In this document: piece after piece, positions 1 through 8,675 of the stretch
Layout of the letters: the number at the start of each line of letters is the position of its first letter
Position numbering within the stretch: the first letter of the stretch is position 1
Source: Pelagibius sp965227505
GTDB taxonomy: Bacteria > Pseudomonadota > Alphaproteobacteria > Kiloniellales > Kiloniellaceae
Reading direction: 5' to 3'
Length of the DNA stretch: 64,000 nt
NCBI RefSeq assembly: GCF_965227505.1
Contig: NZ_OZ245757.1
Location: 1,798,001 to 1,862,000, forward strand
The notes under the pieces: model-generated
What the model was told of the DNA's origin: nothing
The model's database searches: none
What the model saw: only the letters and a program-made list of their open reading frames with translations
Program-made: the position numbers and the translations under genes

Positions 1-590
1 GCCATCCGTCGTGCGAAGGTAGTGAAGGCAAAACACTGCGTCCTGGTGTAACCAGAATCAGCCAAAACGCTGCAAATCACTTGGAGATCTTGGTTCCAAA
101 TTCTTAGTGCGGCTTTCACACTCTCTGACGGCAAGATCGGAATGTCGTCGAAGCCAACAAACCGCAAGCCCTGCACGTCTTTCTTCGAGCGGGCGATGGT
201 GCGCATGAAAGCAGCCTTAACAAGGAAACAGGCCTCTATCCCACGTGCTTTAAGCGCACGGGCGGCTGGCAACATCGAGTTCAGATTGTTCTCGATTGAC
301 GCAACAAACAATACCTTTCCATGTATACTAGTCATAGTCCGTCGGGAGGTGGACTTTCGCCTGAGCAGCCGCTTTATCCGATGCGGCAAGCAACCCCACA
401 GCACTCTGTGCCACTTATTAGTGAGTATCTGATTCTCTAATGCAAAAACGATGTCCTTTTCCAGTAGATCGTACACCAGCTGTCCATTGTAGCGTGCACG
501 CAAGGCATTTCGATCGATCTGCAAGGTGGCGTGCAGGTGAGGTGCACGACGCAGAGCCCTCTCTGGATTGCTGCGGAAGCGGTTCAGCAT
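1..590 (-). CDS. Unrecognised glycan-island protein, 3' end cut by window edge
   Basis: An open minus-strand frame runs from an ATG at 590 off the left edge without a stop (about 196 residues visible). The ATG overlaps the stop of the upstream kinase gene by 7 nt (ATGCTGA), so the two are probably translationally coupled. The N-terminal ~75 residues are basic and Arg-rich. From about residue 85 there is a Rossmann-like segment (GKVLFVASIENN, then LPAARALKARGIEACFLV) that resembles the N-terminal domain of GT-B glycosyltransferases or UDP-sugar epimerases. This is a weak resemblance and no catalytic motif is visible in the part present. Codon use matches the lower-GC island. Position at the end of the nonulosonic-acid operon fits a sugar transferase or modification enzyme, which is inference only. 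Confidence 0.6.
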   Translation of the reverse strand, partial: MLNRFRSNPERALRRAPHLHATLQIDRNALRARYNGQLVYDLLEKDIVFALENQILTNKWHRVLWGCLPHRIKRLLRRKSTSRRTMTSIHGKVLFVASIENNLNSMLPAARALKARGIEACFLVKAAFMRTIARSKKDVQGLRFVGFDDIPILPSESVKAALRIWNQDLQVICSVLADSGYTRTQCFAFTTFARRM

Positions 591-1600
591 TTGAAGGCCG
601 CAGATAGATGCAATGCTGTAGCGCTCGAGTCGTTCGCCGCAGCTAGAAATTTTCTCCACTCATCTTCAGCAACATAACCACCTCGGCTCTCAACTTCGGC
701 CAATAGGCAGAGATTCCGCAAGCAAATCCAGCGAATGCCAGAGGAAAGCTCCTGAACTGAACGCAGTGTTTGATGGCCTGCCTCTGCCAAGTAGGCTTCC
801 AAAAACGCTGCGACGCTTGGCACGGCGTCTTCCAGCCGGTGAACGCCATCGCAGCAAATTCGCTGGACAATCATAACAAGATCAACCATGGGAGGAAGCC
901 AGCTCACAGCGGCTGTTTCGAAATCGATGAATGTTGGCGCGGCCGTATCGTTATCAAACAATACATTGCCACGGTTCAAGTCACCATGCACGATTTGCCC
1001 GTTGGCTGGAATTGCAAAGGGTTCTCCAATGCTGAGCGCCAATGCTTGCAGTTCAGCAGGGTCAGGGCCAAGAGGGCCGGAGCCAGCGATGATCTCTGCA
1101 TGGCGAACTGAAAGCATTCTCATCCGTTCCGCTGAAGCTGCCTCCACTTGTCGATCAAGCGAAGTGTTGCGCCAGGCACAGTGTAGAAGAGCCAGGGCCC
1201 GACCCAACTGGCTCATGTCGTTCTGGCCAGCGTTACAATACCGGGCCGGAACATACGAATAGATACCGATAACCGGCCCCCTTGGCGTGAGCATCCATTC
1301 AGCCGGCGGTAACACCGCGGCGCCAGCCGCAAATGCGGCAGCAGACAAGCGGTCAGCAAACTGGTGTTGTTGGAGTTCTTCTGCAGGAAGAACCTTGAGG
1401 AATGCCGCGCGGGAGGGGCCAATCACGCGAAAATGTCCATATGGATGCTTTGCGGCGGTCGTCAGCCGAGAGACCCTTCCAGTGATGCCAGTGGCCTCCT
1501 TCAGCCAATCTGCCGTAGCAGCATTGGCCTCCTCAAAGATGGGCACATCACCCTCAAAAGAACCGAAAGCTGGCTCTCTAGGCAGCCAATGGTTCGACAT
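584..1600 (-). CDS. APH/choline-kinase-fold phosphotransferase
   Basis: Small-molecule kinase of the aminoglycoside phosphotransferase (APH) superfamily. The catalytic loop HGDLNRGN and the metal-binding IDFE of the DFG-equivalent lie around residues 205-230. Upstream, the N-lobe has VIGIYSYVPARY. About 338 aa, typical for the fold. I chose the ATG at 1600 (MSNHWLPREP). A longer start at 1657 adds an Arg/His-rich stretch that overlaps the upstream gene by 80 nt, while the chosen start overlaps by 23 nt. The gene sits between a NeuB-like gene and an unrecognised gene in a surface-sugar operon, so its substrate is more likely a sugar or alcohol than an antibiotic. The substrate cannot be read from sequence. 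Confidence 0.75.
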   Translation of the reverse strand: MSNHWLPREPAFGSFEGDVPIFEEANAATADWLKEATGITGRVSRLTTAAKHPYGHFRVIGPSRAAFLKVLPAEELQQHQFADRLSAAAFAAGAAVLPPAEWMLTPRGPVIGIYSYVPARYCNAGQNDMSQLGRALALLHCAWRNTSLDRQVEAASAERMRMLSVRHAEIIAGSGPLGPDPAELQALALSIGEPFAIPANGQIVHGDLNRGNVLFDNDTAAPTFIDFETAAVSWLPPMVDLVMIVQRICCDGVHRLEDAVPSVAAFLEAYLAEAGHQTLRSVQELSSGIRWICLRNLCLLAEVESRGGYVAEDEWRKFLAAANDSSATALHLSAAFKC

Positions 1601-2657
1601 CGCGCCATGTGATGGGTGTTCCCGGCGGCAATGCCCGGCGTACACGCCAGCCCTCAATGATGCCCCAGTGTTCTACGCCTATGCCTTTCGCTGGAAAAGC
1701 AAAGCCTGCGGTATCCAACGTGATGAGTTCTCCTTCTGCCAGCTCGCGCTTTGCAACGAGCCCCATGCGGGAAAGCTTCTTCTGCTGCACCGGCGGCAAT
1801 TGCGGACAACCGAGACCGCGGAAGATGGTATTGCATGTTCTCAGCACTTCCGCGAACTGACTGACCGGGATCGCATGAGCGACGTCCTGATCATCTGACG
1901 TGCCATCCGGATATACTCCTTTTTCTAACACGCTGGCATTGAGAGCGGCAGCTGCATACATCATCTCAGGCCCGGCGTGATGGTCGGACAAACCAACCAG
2001 ACAATCAAATGTGTTGGATAGCACATCCAGAACACGGAGATTTTGCTGGTCAATTTCGGTAGGAGGGGGAGGAGGACTGTGCTCCACGATCAGTTTGAGT
2101 TCTCCTTCCTCACGAGCCCAACCGACAGCACGTGTAACTTCAGCCATCGTTGAACGGCCGGTATCAATGATCATAGGTAGTCCCATACGAGCGACATATC
2201 TGATCAGAGGTTCGTGAACCACGTTTGAGGTAGCAATCTTCAGTGCCGCTGCTTTCAAGTCGTAAGCAAAATCAGCACCGACAAAATCATATACCGAAAC
2301 CACAAAGGAAAGTTGCCGCCGATTGCACTCTGAGAAAAGCTCCTCGTACTTGGACAGAGGCAGGACCTTTCTCTCAATAAGAGCTCTATAGCGCTCAGAG
2401 ACAGTGTGACGTCTGTTTGGCGCGTAGTAGGTCTCAAAAGTCTGATCATCCAGGCAAACATCGGGATCGTGCAGCAGTTCTCCTTTTATGAGCTCAGCGC
2501 CGGCGGCCTGAAGCCCGTCAACTAGTCTGAACGCCGCTGCAAGGTCCTGGTTAAAGAAAGTGCCTATGTCTGGCAGTAGCAAAGGCGGATGTCCGGGTCC
2601 GAGCATGCGCTCCCCGATCTTAAAGCCGCCCACCGGATCACCTCTTCCGAACAACAT
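1578..2657 (-). CDS. Divergent NeuB-like synthase with C-terminal SAF domain
   Basis: Homologous to sialic/legionaminic acid synthases (PEP-condensing TIM barrel plus antifreeze-like SAF domain). Start MLFGRGDPVGG at 2657 aligns with the usual NeuB N-terminus, followed by FKIGERMLGPGHPPLL; it overlaps the upstream methyltransferase by 20 nt. The barrel motifs are strongly altered compared with the canonical paralogue at 6931-8007. PDIGTFFNQ replaces AEGGVNHNG, IKGE replaces VKFQ, DTGRST replaces STGMAT, and EHSPPPPP replaces the LHCTSEYP strand. GLSDHH keeps the first metal His, but LEKG replaces VEKH, so the second metal His is gone. The SAF domain (from about residue 295, MGLVAKRELAEGE) is well kept. 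It may use another substrate or have lost synthase activity. Confidence 0.75.
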   Translation of the reverse strand: MLFGRGDPVGGFKIGERMLGPGHPPLLLPDIGTFFNQDLAAAFRLVDGLQAAGAELIKGELLHDPDVCLDDQTFETYYAPNRRHTVSERYRALIERKVLPLSKYEELFSECNRRQLSFVVSVYDFVGADFAYDLKAAALKIATSNVVHEPLIRYVARMGLPMIIDTGRSTMAEVTRAVGWAREEGELKLIVEHSPPPPPTEIDQQNLRVLDVLSNTFDCLVGLSDHHAGPEMMYAAAALNASVLEKGVYPDGTSDDQDVAHAIPVSQFAEVLRTCNTIFRGLGCPQLPPVQQKKLSRMGLVAKRELAEGELITLDTAGFAFPAKGIGVEHWGIIEGWRVRRALPPGTPITWRDVEPLAA

Positions 2658-3597
2658 ACTGTAGGCGGACGCGTGCGCCGTTGTTGGAGAACTGGGCCGG
2701 GTCAACCAGAAGAGGCAGCAAGACTCTGGTCCAGATCTCCACCCACTCGGCCTTGATTTCCTTTCGGTTGATCAGAGATAGTCCAGATGCCATTCGATTG
2801 AGAACGGGAAACAAAGGACGCAGGCCAAAGTTCCACGCTTGCGCAATTGCTGAAGGAAATATGTCCCGCTCATCCTCAATTACGATATCACCACAGGCAG
2901 CAATCAGAGCACGCCAATCGCTCCCTGACCTGAGGCCCGGGTTGTTCCTGTCCCGACCCCGATTCATCAAATCATGCCAATCAGCAGGGAGCGTCGGAAA
3001 CAGATTCTGGAAGTGCAGAGCCCTGCGATGTGTGGTCATGACATCGAAAACCCCTATGCCATTGGGCTTGAGTTTCCGATAAATGTGCTTAACAGCCACT
3101 TCAGGCTGTGCAATCCAATACAGACTGTTACAATACGCAATATCTAGGCTTTCATCCTCAATTGCTGGCTCCTCCGCTAAATCGACTTCTAGAAGGTCAA
3201 CATAGTAATCTAGTGCTCGCGCCTTCTGAAGAAGATTGGACTTGCGATCTGTTCCGTATCGGAACCGCTCCGACGGACGCTTCACAGTCTTCGGGCCGTA
3301 GCTGTCGTCAAAATGATCGAACACGTCGATACTCTGTCCAACGACTTGGTTTGCTGTCTCGTGCCTCACTGCGGAGCCAAAAATGTCGAACTCCGGATCA
3401 AAACGCCCGCCTGCCTTGAAGAATGTGTTAACGCCGTCGCCGCACGCAAAGTCGGCTGCACACTGTCCTGCCTTCGGGGCGAAGTTGTATCCGTAGAGGA
3501 TATAGCTAGCTATAGCGAGACCGTTCTCAGGGCGCAGCCACCATAAGGACAACGCCGAGGAAAGCAGGGAGCGAGGATCTTCTGCCATAGGACTCAT
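2638..3597 (-). CDS. Class I SAM-dependent methyltransferase
   Basis: About 319 aa. After an N-terminal segment containing ADFACGDGVNTFF (motif I, residues ~45-60) there is an acidic strand around YVDLLEVDL and the motif DESLDIAYCNSLYWI, then LKPNGIGVFDVMT, the usual class I methyltransferase order. The C-terminal third (RDIFPSAIAQAWNFGLRPLFP) resembles sugar or lipid methyltransferases in glycan clusters. The start is probably the ATG at 3597, which overlaps the stop of the neuA-type gene as TGATG; a GTG at 3600 is possible. It probably methylates a hydroxyl or amino group of the nonulosonic acid or a linked sugar (inference from context). Confidence 0.75.
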   Translation of the reverse strand: MSPMAEDPRSLLSSALSLWWLRPENGLAIASYILYGYNFAPKAGQCAADFACGDGVNTFFKAGGRFDPEFDIFGSAVRHETANQVVGQSIDVFDHFDDSYGPKTVKRPSERFRYGTDRKSNLLQKARALDYYVDLLEVDLAEEPAIEDESLDIAYCNSLYWIAQPEVAVKHIYRKLKPNGIGVFDVMTTHRRALHFQNLFPTLPADWHDLMNRGRDRNNPGLRSGSDWRALIAACGDIVIEDERDIFPSAIAQAWNFGLRPLFPVLNRMASGLSLINRKEIKAEWVEIWTRVLLPLLVDPAQFSNNGARVRLQYVVRKR

Positions 3598-4295
3598 CAC
3601 TGTGTGGAGCGTCGGGAAAGAAGTGACTCGGCTATCAAAAGGTCAAGCTCACTATCAATGTCAATGGAGCGGTCGCGAGGCATCACATAAGCAACAGTGT
3701 TATCACTGAGAAAGCTCTCGCGTCCCGAAATCCAATCGGTGCGGGCGATATAGATGGCGCCATTGATCTCATAGAAGTCTCCAACGTCCTGACGGCGTGA
3801 TAGGTTCAGTGGCAACGACACAACAGGCTTCATTCGACAATCTTCATCAACAGTACAGATTAGAGATGGACTCTTTGCAGAAGGACAAACAGACACACAA
3901 GAAGGCGCAGCAACGTCTATGCACAGTGCTAAGGCATCGTCAATATCTATAGAAGAACGAAGTGGCGAAGTCGGTTGCAATTGCACAACATAATCCCATC
4001 GCGTGTCGATGTTGTCCAAGAGATGATGGAGGACGTGGATCGTCCGGCTGGTGTCGGTTGCGAGAGCCGGAGGTCGGCGAAATGGAATGTCGCAGCCAAG
4101 GGCTCTGCCACATTCCAATATGCTCTCGTCTTCTGTCGACAGAATGATGTGGTCAATGGCCTTTGCGCCCTTTGCTGCAGCAACAGTCCATTCGAGCAAT
4201 GGGCGCCCACCAAGTCGGCATAAATTCTTGCCGGGCAGCCCTTTGGAACCACCGCGAGCAGGAATAAAAGCTAAAACACTACGGCCGTCAATCAT
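3597..4295 (-). CDS. neuA: CMP-nonulosonate (CMP-legionaminate/sialate) cytidylyltransferase
   Basis: Transfers CMP from CTP to a nonulosonic acid, activating it for glycosyl transfer. The signature FIPARGGSKGLPGKN is at residues ~10-24, followed by GRPLLEWTV and the internal LQPTSPLRSSIDI (nucleotide and metal site), both diagnostic of the NeuA/LegF/PseF family. The end carries DIDSELDLLIAE, also typical. Start MIDGRSVLAF at 4295 overlaps the stop of the upstream nucleotidyltransferase by 8 nt; a longer upstream start is unlikely. About 232 aa, normal for the family. By neighbours (LegB, C, G, I types) the most likely substrate is legionaminic acid or a derivative, but specificity against sialic or pseudaminic acid cannot be settled by eye. 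Confidence 0.9.
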   Translation of the reverse strand: MIDGRSVLAFIPARGGSKGLPGKNLCRLGGRPLLEWTVAAAKGAKAIDHIILSTEDESILECGRALGCDIPFRRPPALATDTSRTIHVLHHLLDNIDTRWDYVVQLQPTSPLRSSIDIDDALALCIDVAAPSCVSVCPSAKSPSLICTVDEDCRMKPVVSLPLNLSRRQDVGDFYEINGAIYIARTDWISGRESFLSDNTVAYVMPRDRSIDIDSELDLLIAESLLSRRSTQ

Positions 4296-5331
4296 CGAAT
4301 ACAGACTGAAAATCGGTGTTGGCACGTTGCAGGTCTTCTGTGTGTCCAACATCGAGCCAGTATTCCCTGATTGGGCACACGCTGCAGGATTGACCGTTCG
4401 ACATAAGAGTTTCGAACAGGTTGGGCATTGTCATGGGTACACCCTCGGCAACGAGCTTCAAGGCATGAGGTTCCAGAACATAAATACCGGCATTGATGAA
4501 TTGTTGGATTGTCGGCTTCTCCTCGATTGCAGTTAAGCGATGACCATCGATCGCAACCACACCATATGGCACCTGCAACTTATACTGGTATACGCACATG
4601 GTGGCTGCCGCTTCGTGATCACGATGAAAATCCAGTACATGTCCAAAGTTCGCATTCGTTAAAATGTCGCCGTTCATTACGAAGAACGACGTGGATGGCA
4701 TCTCGGGAAGCAAGCACAGAGAGCCGGCGGTACCGAGAGCAGCACCCTCGCGTAGGTACTGTATGTCGACGCCGCGTGAAGTGCCGTCGCCGAAGTACTC
4801 CTCCACCAGCTTTGCTTTGTAGTTAACCGAGAAAAAGAATTGACGGAACCCAGCGGATATGAAGCTCTCCAAGATTGTTTCTAAGAGCGGTCTTGAGCCA
4901 ACAGGAAGCATGGGCTTTGGCGTCTCGTTGGTGAGAGGGCGCAAGCGGAGACCCTCTCCGCCCGCCATTAAGACAACCCAGTTATCACGCCCAGTCCTTT
5001 GCAGTAGATCAGCGAGCGTCTCAAGTCCGACCAAGCGCCCTACTTCGTCGATCAATGGCATGTGCCGCAGTCGGAGCCTCTTCATCCGCTCCAGGAGGTT
5101 CTGTTTGTCTTCCTGCGCCAATGCTGTACGGGGACGGCGATTGATTACCAAAGATACCGGCTGGTTCATGGCCACACCGGTCAGGAGCCCACGCCTGACA
5201 TCTCCATCTGTGACTGTGCCGAGGAGCCTATGATCGGAGTCGACAACAAGAGCGATCTTTCCCACGCTCGATTCGATCAAGTTGATTGCTTCAAGAATCG
5301 ATGCCGACTCGGTAATGGTGTAGTCTTCCAA
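4288..5331 (-). CDS. ptmE: CBS-domain nucleotidyltransferase (PtmE-type)
   Basis: Two CBS repeats (residues ~5-115, with GTVTDGDVRRGLL) are fused to a sugar-1-phosphate nucleotidyltransferase domain (from ~118) with the pyrophosphorylase signature MAGGEGLRLRPLT and PKPMLPVG, then VMNGDILT (metal site) and EKPT. This CBS-NTP architecture is that of Campylobacter PtmE, the glucosamine-1-phosphate guanylyltransferase that starts the GDP-linked legionaminic acid pathway. The PtmF and PtmA partners are not seen in this window. The stop overlaps the next gene by 8 nt. Assignment of GTP rather than another nucleotide rests on family and neighbours, not on residues I can verify. Confidence 0.75.
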   Translation of the reverse strand: MEDYTITESASILEAINLIESSVGKIALVVDSDHRLLGTVTDGDVRRGLLTGVAMNQPVSLVINRRPRTALAQEDKQNLLERMKRLRLRHMPLIDEVGRLVGLETLADLLQRTGRDNWVVLMAGGEGLRLRPLTNETPKPMLPVGSRPLLETILESFISAGFRQFFFSVNYKAKLVEEYFGDGTSRGVDIQYLREGAALGTAGSLCLLPEMPSTSFFVMNGDILTNANFGHVLDFHRDHEAAATMCVYQYKLQVPYGVVAIDGHRLTAIEEKPTIQQFINAGIYVLEPHALKLVAEGVPMTMPNLFETLMSNGQSCSVCPIREYWLDVGHTEDLQRANTDFQSVFDD

Positions 5332-5379
5332 TTCTGTGCTCTCAATCCTTCTGTTTTACTCTGCGCTCTCAGAGCACAC

Positions 5380-6015
5380 TTAGAATGGCCGCGCAGGGTT
5401 GCCTCGCATCCTGCAGCCATCATCGACGTCGTGCACAACGACCGATCCCGCAGCAATCAAACAGCGTGAGCCAATAGAAACACTCTGTATGACTGTACTA
5501 CCAGCGCCAACATGAGTTGCCTCACCGATACACACCGAACCGCAAATAGTGGCCCCTGGCGCGATATGGCAATGCGGCGCGATGGTGCTGTTATGATCAA
5601 CCGTCACCCCTGTATTTACGAGCGAGTTGGGGCCGACAACTGCACCGGCCTGCACAACGGCACCAGCCATGATCTGAGCACCTTCTCCGAGTTGCACGTC
5701 CGCCTCGATAACCGCAGCGGGGTGTACAAGAGTTGCAAAAGCGAAACCAGCGTTCTTGAAGCGAACGAAAACAGCACGGCGCCTATCGGGTATCGCTGTC
5801 GAACCGATGGCATTGATCAGGATGAAACTGGATGGATCTTGTTCGATTATCCAGTCATCGTGGTAGACGTCAGGAGAACCTTCGACTTGAGATTCGGCAA
5901 GCGCTGGATCCGCGATCGCAAAGCCAACAACAGAGAACTGCTGCAAACATGCGCGAACCGAAACGGCGTGTCCGCCGGCGCCAAGAACTACGGCCCGCAG
6001 CGGCTTTGTGCTCAT
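5380..6015 (-). CDS. legH: NeuD/LegH-type sugar acyltransferase (left-handed beta-helix)
   Basis: N-terminal nucleotide-sugar-binding-like domain (LRAVVLGAGGHAVSV) followed by hexapeptide repeats from ~residue 100 (VIEADVQLGEGAQI, VVQAGAVVGPNS, VNTGVTVDHNS), ending GNPARPF. This is the NeuD/PglD/LegH family, which N- or O-acetylates sugars. The expected His of the active site is in VDHNSTIAPHCHI. I use the ATG at 6015 (MSTKPLRAV); a GTG at 6048 would add 11 residues. In the LegB-LegC-LegH-LegG-LegI pathway this enzyme acetylates the 4-amino group made by LegC. An O-acetyltransferase role like NeuD is the alternative. Confidence 0.8.
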   Translation of the reverse strand: MSTKPLRAVVLGAGGHAVSVRACLQQFSVVGFAIADPALAESQVEGSPDVYHDDWIIEQDPSSFILINAIGSTAIPDRRRAVFVRFKNAGFAFATLVHPAAVIEADVQLGEGAQIMAGAVVQAGAVVGPNSLVNTGVTVDHNSTIAPHCHIAPGATICGSVCIGEATHVGAGSTVIQSVSIGSRCLIAAGSVVVHDVDDGCRMRGNPARPF

Positions 6016-6083
6016 ACTGCTATCGAGGGAGTCTTTTGCGAACTTCACCGCTTCATTTCCAATCGGTCTTCACTCCCAGTCGA

Positions 6084-6860
6084 TCACCGGCGCCGGGTCG
6101 TCCCCGGTGAGCAGGAGAGGGTCAAGAAGGCCCAGGGTTGAATTACATATCCACCCACCTGCAATCCATTGATCACTTTTGTTTTGACGCCATCCTCTGG
6201 ATACAGCTCCCTTTCGGCGTTAATCTTGGCGCAATCGAAGCCTTTGTCTTCTTCAATTTCGAATGAAGGAATAGCAAGCTCTTCCATCATCTTCTTCACA
6301 GTCTCGACAGAGTATATGTTGAGAAAATGTGCTTCGCTCAACGTACCATCATCATTGATTTTGTTGCTTCGTGCTTCTTGAATGCGGTAGGTCGTGTTGC
6401 CGATAAGGGTACGGATCACCACGTTACGGGCAGTGACACGGTAAAGCTCGGATAGCGCAGGCTTTAGGTTGGGGAGGTGCAGCAAGAGATTGTTGCACAT
6501 CACTATATCAAACGCTTGATCCCGGAAAGGCAGTGAATAGACATCGCCCACTTCGAAGCTTACTGCGGAGTCTGCAGGAAACGCTCTCTTTGCCAGTTCG
6601 ATGTAGCTTTCGGTCGCATCGACGCCAGTATAGCTAAAGCTCTCAGACACGGCTTTGCGAAGGCTGGTCAGGTAATGGCCAGCACCACAGCCAACGTCTA
6701 GGACCTTGTCTCCTGGCCGAAGTAGCGCAGCTACTTTCTTTGCAGCGGCCTTCGAACTCTCCATCTCCGGGAGATCGCCAACAGCTCTTTGATACAGCAT
6801 TTCCCCGTAGCGGCGCGATCGTTCGCCGGACGACCAAATGCGCCAAGTGTCCTGTACCAT
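6084..6860 (-). CDS. Class I SAM-dependent methyltransferase
   Basis: 258 aa. Motif I VLDVGCGAGHYL (residues ~54-65), motif II acidic end in YTGVDATESYI, then VGDVYSLPF and FDIVMCNNLLLHLPNL, the standard Methyltransf_11 order. The terminal residues (SPGTTRRR) overlap nothing recognisable. It lies between the nonulosonate synthase (70-nt gap) and the acyltransferase, in the same orientation, and so probably belongs to the same operon. It probably decorates the sugar, for example by N- or O-methylation, but the acceptor is unknown. The codon use is that of the lower-GC island. Confidence 0.8.
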   Translation of the reverse strand: MVQDTWRIWSSGERSRRYGEMLYQRAVGDLPEMESSKAAAKKVAALLRPGDKVLDVGCGAGHYLTSLRKAVSESFSYTGVDATESYIELAKRAFPADSAVSFEVGDVYSLPFRDQAFDIVMCNNLLLHLPNLKPALSELYRVTARNVVIRTLIGNTTYRIQEARSNKINDDGTLSEAHFLNIYSVETVKKMMEELAIPSFEIEEDKGFDCAKINAERELYPEDGVKTKVINGLQVGGYVIQPWAFLTLSCSPGTTRRR

Positions 6861-6930
6861 TTTGGTTTATCTCCAACCAATCCAATGCTCAGCCGTGAAA
6901 CAGATGCCGGATAGTAAATGGGTTAGTCTA

Positions 6931-8007
6931 TTACTCAATTGGGTCGTCAATAGCGAACGCACGCGACGCAGTCGCGCCTTTAAGGTCCCAATAGTGCATT
7001 GGCGACAGCCCAATTCCAGGACGCTTGAACACCATGTTCTCAGATGTGAAGCTCTCGCCAGCCGAGATGAGCCTTGAAGCGACAATGCTCTTGCGGATAG
7101 CAGCACGGTTGGCCCTCTCAGTGCCTTTAGGGCGTTTGCGACCGTCGCCAAGCGCCACTTCGATCTCGCGGATTGACCGGACCATGTCTTTCATCTCAGC
7201 AGGCTCCAATGAGGCGGCGTGATCAGGCCCTGGAAGGTTTCGGTCGATCGTTAAGTGTTTCTCAACCAAGATCGCACCGCGCGCCACAGCTGCAATGGGC
7301 GCGGCAATTCCCATAGTGTGGTCTGACAGTCCAAAATCGAGTCCGAAGGCTTGTGAGAGTGTATCCATCGCGCGCAGGTTCACGTCGGCCATCGCCGCTG
7401 GATATTCAGAAGTGCAGTGCAAAAGGGAAACTCGTCCCTTAAGCGGGTCGGTCCCATGTTCAGCGTAGCAGTCTAGCACCTCAGAGAGACTTACAGGGTG
7501 GGTATTTGGATCCACCATCCCACGGACAAGAACAGCAACAGCTGTTTCGATTTCCGCCAAAGTGGCCATCCCTGTAGAGAGGATTACTCGGTCCGCACGC
7601 TGCGCGGCCTGCAATAGGAGCGGACCATTCGTTATCTCACCGGATGGGACCTTAATCTGGCGAAGCCCCAAATCCTCAATGAGGTATCGCAAGCTCTCAC
7701 CATCAAACGGAGTTGAGAGGAAGTCGAGGCCACAGCTGGCACAACGCGCCATAATCTCACGATGCATCCCATCGGAAAGTTCGAGTTGTCGGAGCATTTC
7801 GAATTGCGTCTCCTCAGCATGAGTCAAACGCTCCTGGTATTGGGCCTTTCCAGCAGTATTTGTAACAAGACGATCAGCCTGGAATGTTTGAAACTTCACT
7901 GCATCGGCGCCGGCGTAAGAGGCGGCATCTACAATCTCAAATGCTTTCTGAAGCGATCCATTGTGGTTTACGCCACCTTCCGCAATCACGTAGACAGATT
8001 CCGTCAT
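6931..8007 (-). CDS. neuB: Nonulosonic acid synthase (legionaminate/sialate synthase)
   Basis: Condenses phosphoenolpyruvate with a 6-carbon aminosugar to make the 9-carbon acid. Canonical motifs are present: AEGGVNHNG (residues ~8-16), DAVKFQTF, STPFDGESL, KVPSGEITN, STGMATLAEIE, LLHCTSEYPA and GLSDHTMGIAAP, with the first metal His. The second metal His is in VEKHLTIDR, followed by PGPDHAASL. The C-terminal SAF/antifreeze domain begins near residue 290 (RKSIVASRLISAGE). 358 aa, normal length. The start ATG at 8007 overlaps the stop of the deacetylase gene by 4 nt. By context it is the LegI type; NeuB or PseI cannot be excluded without alignment. Confidence 0.92.
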   Translation of the reverse strand: MTESVYVIAEGGVNHNGSLQKAFEIVDAASYAGADAVKFQTFQADRLVTNTAGKAQYQERLTHAEETQFEMLRQLELSDGMHREIMARCASCGLDFLSTPFDGESLRYLIEDLGLRQIKVPSGEITNGPLLLQAAQRADRVILSTGMATLAEIETAVAVLVRGMVDPNTHPVSLSEVLDCYAEHGTDPLKGRVSLLHCTSEYPAAMADVNLRAMDTLSQAFGLDFGLSDHTMGIAAPIAAVARGAILVEKHLTIDRNLPGPDHAASLEPAEMKDMVRSIREIEVALGDGRKRPKGTERANRAAIRKSIVASRLISAGESFTSENMVFKRPGIGLSPMHYWDLKGATASRAFAIDDPIE

Positions 8008-8675
8008 CGCGCTATGCTCCGAAGAAGAACAAAGCCCTCAGCCGCGTAGCAGCCACATTGAGAACCACGCAAATGTGCGAGGGCGGTTATTGCTTCTGGG
8101 CTGCGTGGAAAAGGAAACTCAGCCATTTCACCGTCATAAATAGCCATCGCTAACAGCTTTCCAGGCAGATACGACGTGATGTCGACGTACCAGTTCGGAC
8201 AAAAACCAGGCTCTCTTGGATCACTGTTGAAGTCCGTTTCAGAGATCGTCTCGTAGGCGAGAATCTGATTCACTGTTGGCGCGCGGAATGACTTTAAAGC
8301 CGAAGTGGCCGCTCTGAACAGCATCTGATGATCGCTATGTACATCACCGCCGTAGGGAACATATACGGTCGTCGGTGACACACTGTCTATTACCGAAGCA
8401 AGGGCTTGTACCATGTCTTTCATAGGGACCTGGTCAGTCCCGGCAGGCGGAAAGGACAAGTCGTGCAGTTCGGCGAAACCAAAATGGTCTCTGACCTTCT
8501 CCATCTCCGCGCTGCGCTTTTTTATCTGCTCATCGCTGTAGCCGGCCTCTGGCGTCATGGCAGTGGCAACCAGCCAATGCACTTCATCACCATGATCTCG
8601 GTGACGCAGGAGCGTTCCTCCGCATCCGAGGGTTTCGTCGTCAGGGTGTGGAGCTATGATCAGAATACAGGTCAA
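8004..8675 (-). CDS. PIG-L/LmbE family N-deacetylase
   Basis: 223 aa with the zinc-site signature IIAPHPDDETLGCGG at the N-terminus and the distal HSDH near residue 117, both diagnostic of PIG-L deacetylases that remove N-acetyl groups from aminosugars. Both ends overlap neighbours by 4 nt: formyltransferase upstream, NeuB downstream. The order deacetylase next to formyltransferase suggests that an acetyl group on the nonulosonic acid or its precursor is removed and replaced by formyl (inference). Confidence 0.85.
   Translation of the reverse strand: MTCILIIAPHPDDETLGCGGTLLRHRDHGDEVHWLVATAMTPEAGYSDEQIKKRSAEMEKVRDHFGFAELHDLSFPPAGTDQVPMKDMVQALASVIDSVSPTTVYVPYGGDVHSDHQMLFRAATSALKSFRAPTVNQILAYETISETDFNSDPREPGFCPNWYVDITSYLPGKLLAMAIYDGEMAEFPFPRSPEAITALAHLRGSQCGCYAAEGFVLLRSIAR

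Noticed and set aside
142..432. Plus-strand 96-codon frame
   Set aside because: Antisense to the minus-strand open frame that overlaps the kinase gene by 7 nt and runs off the window; no family pattern.
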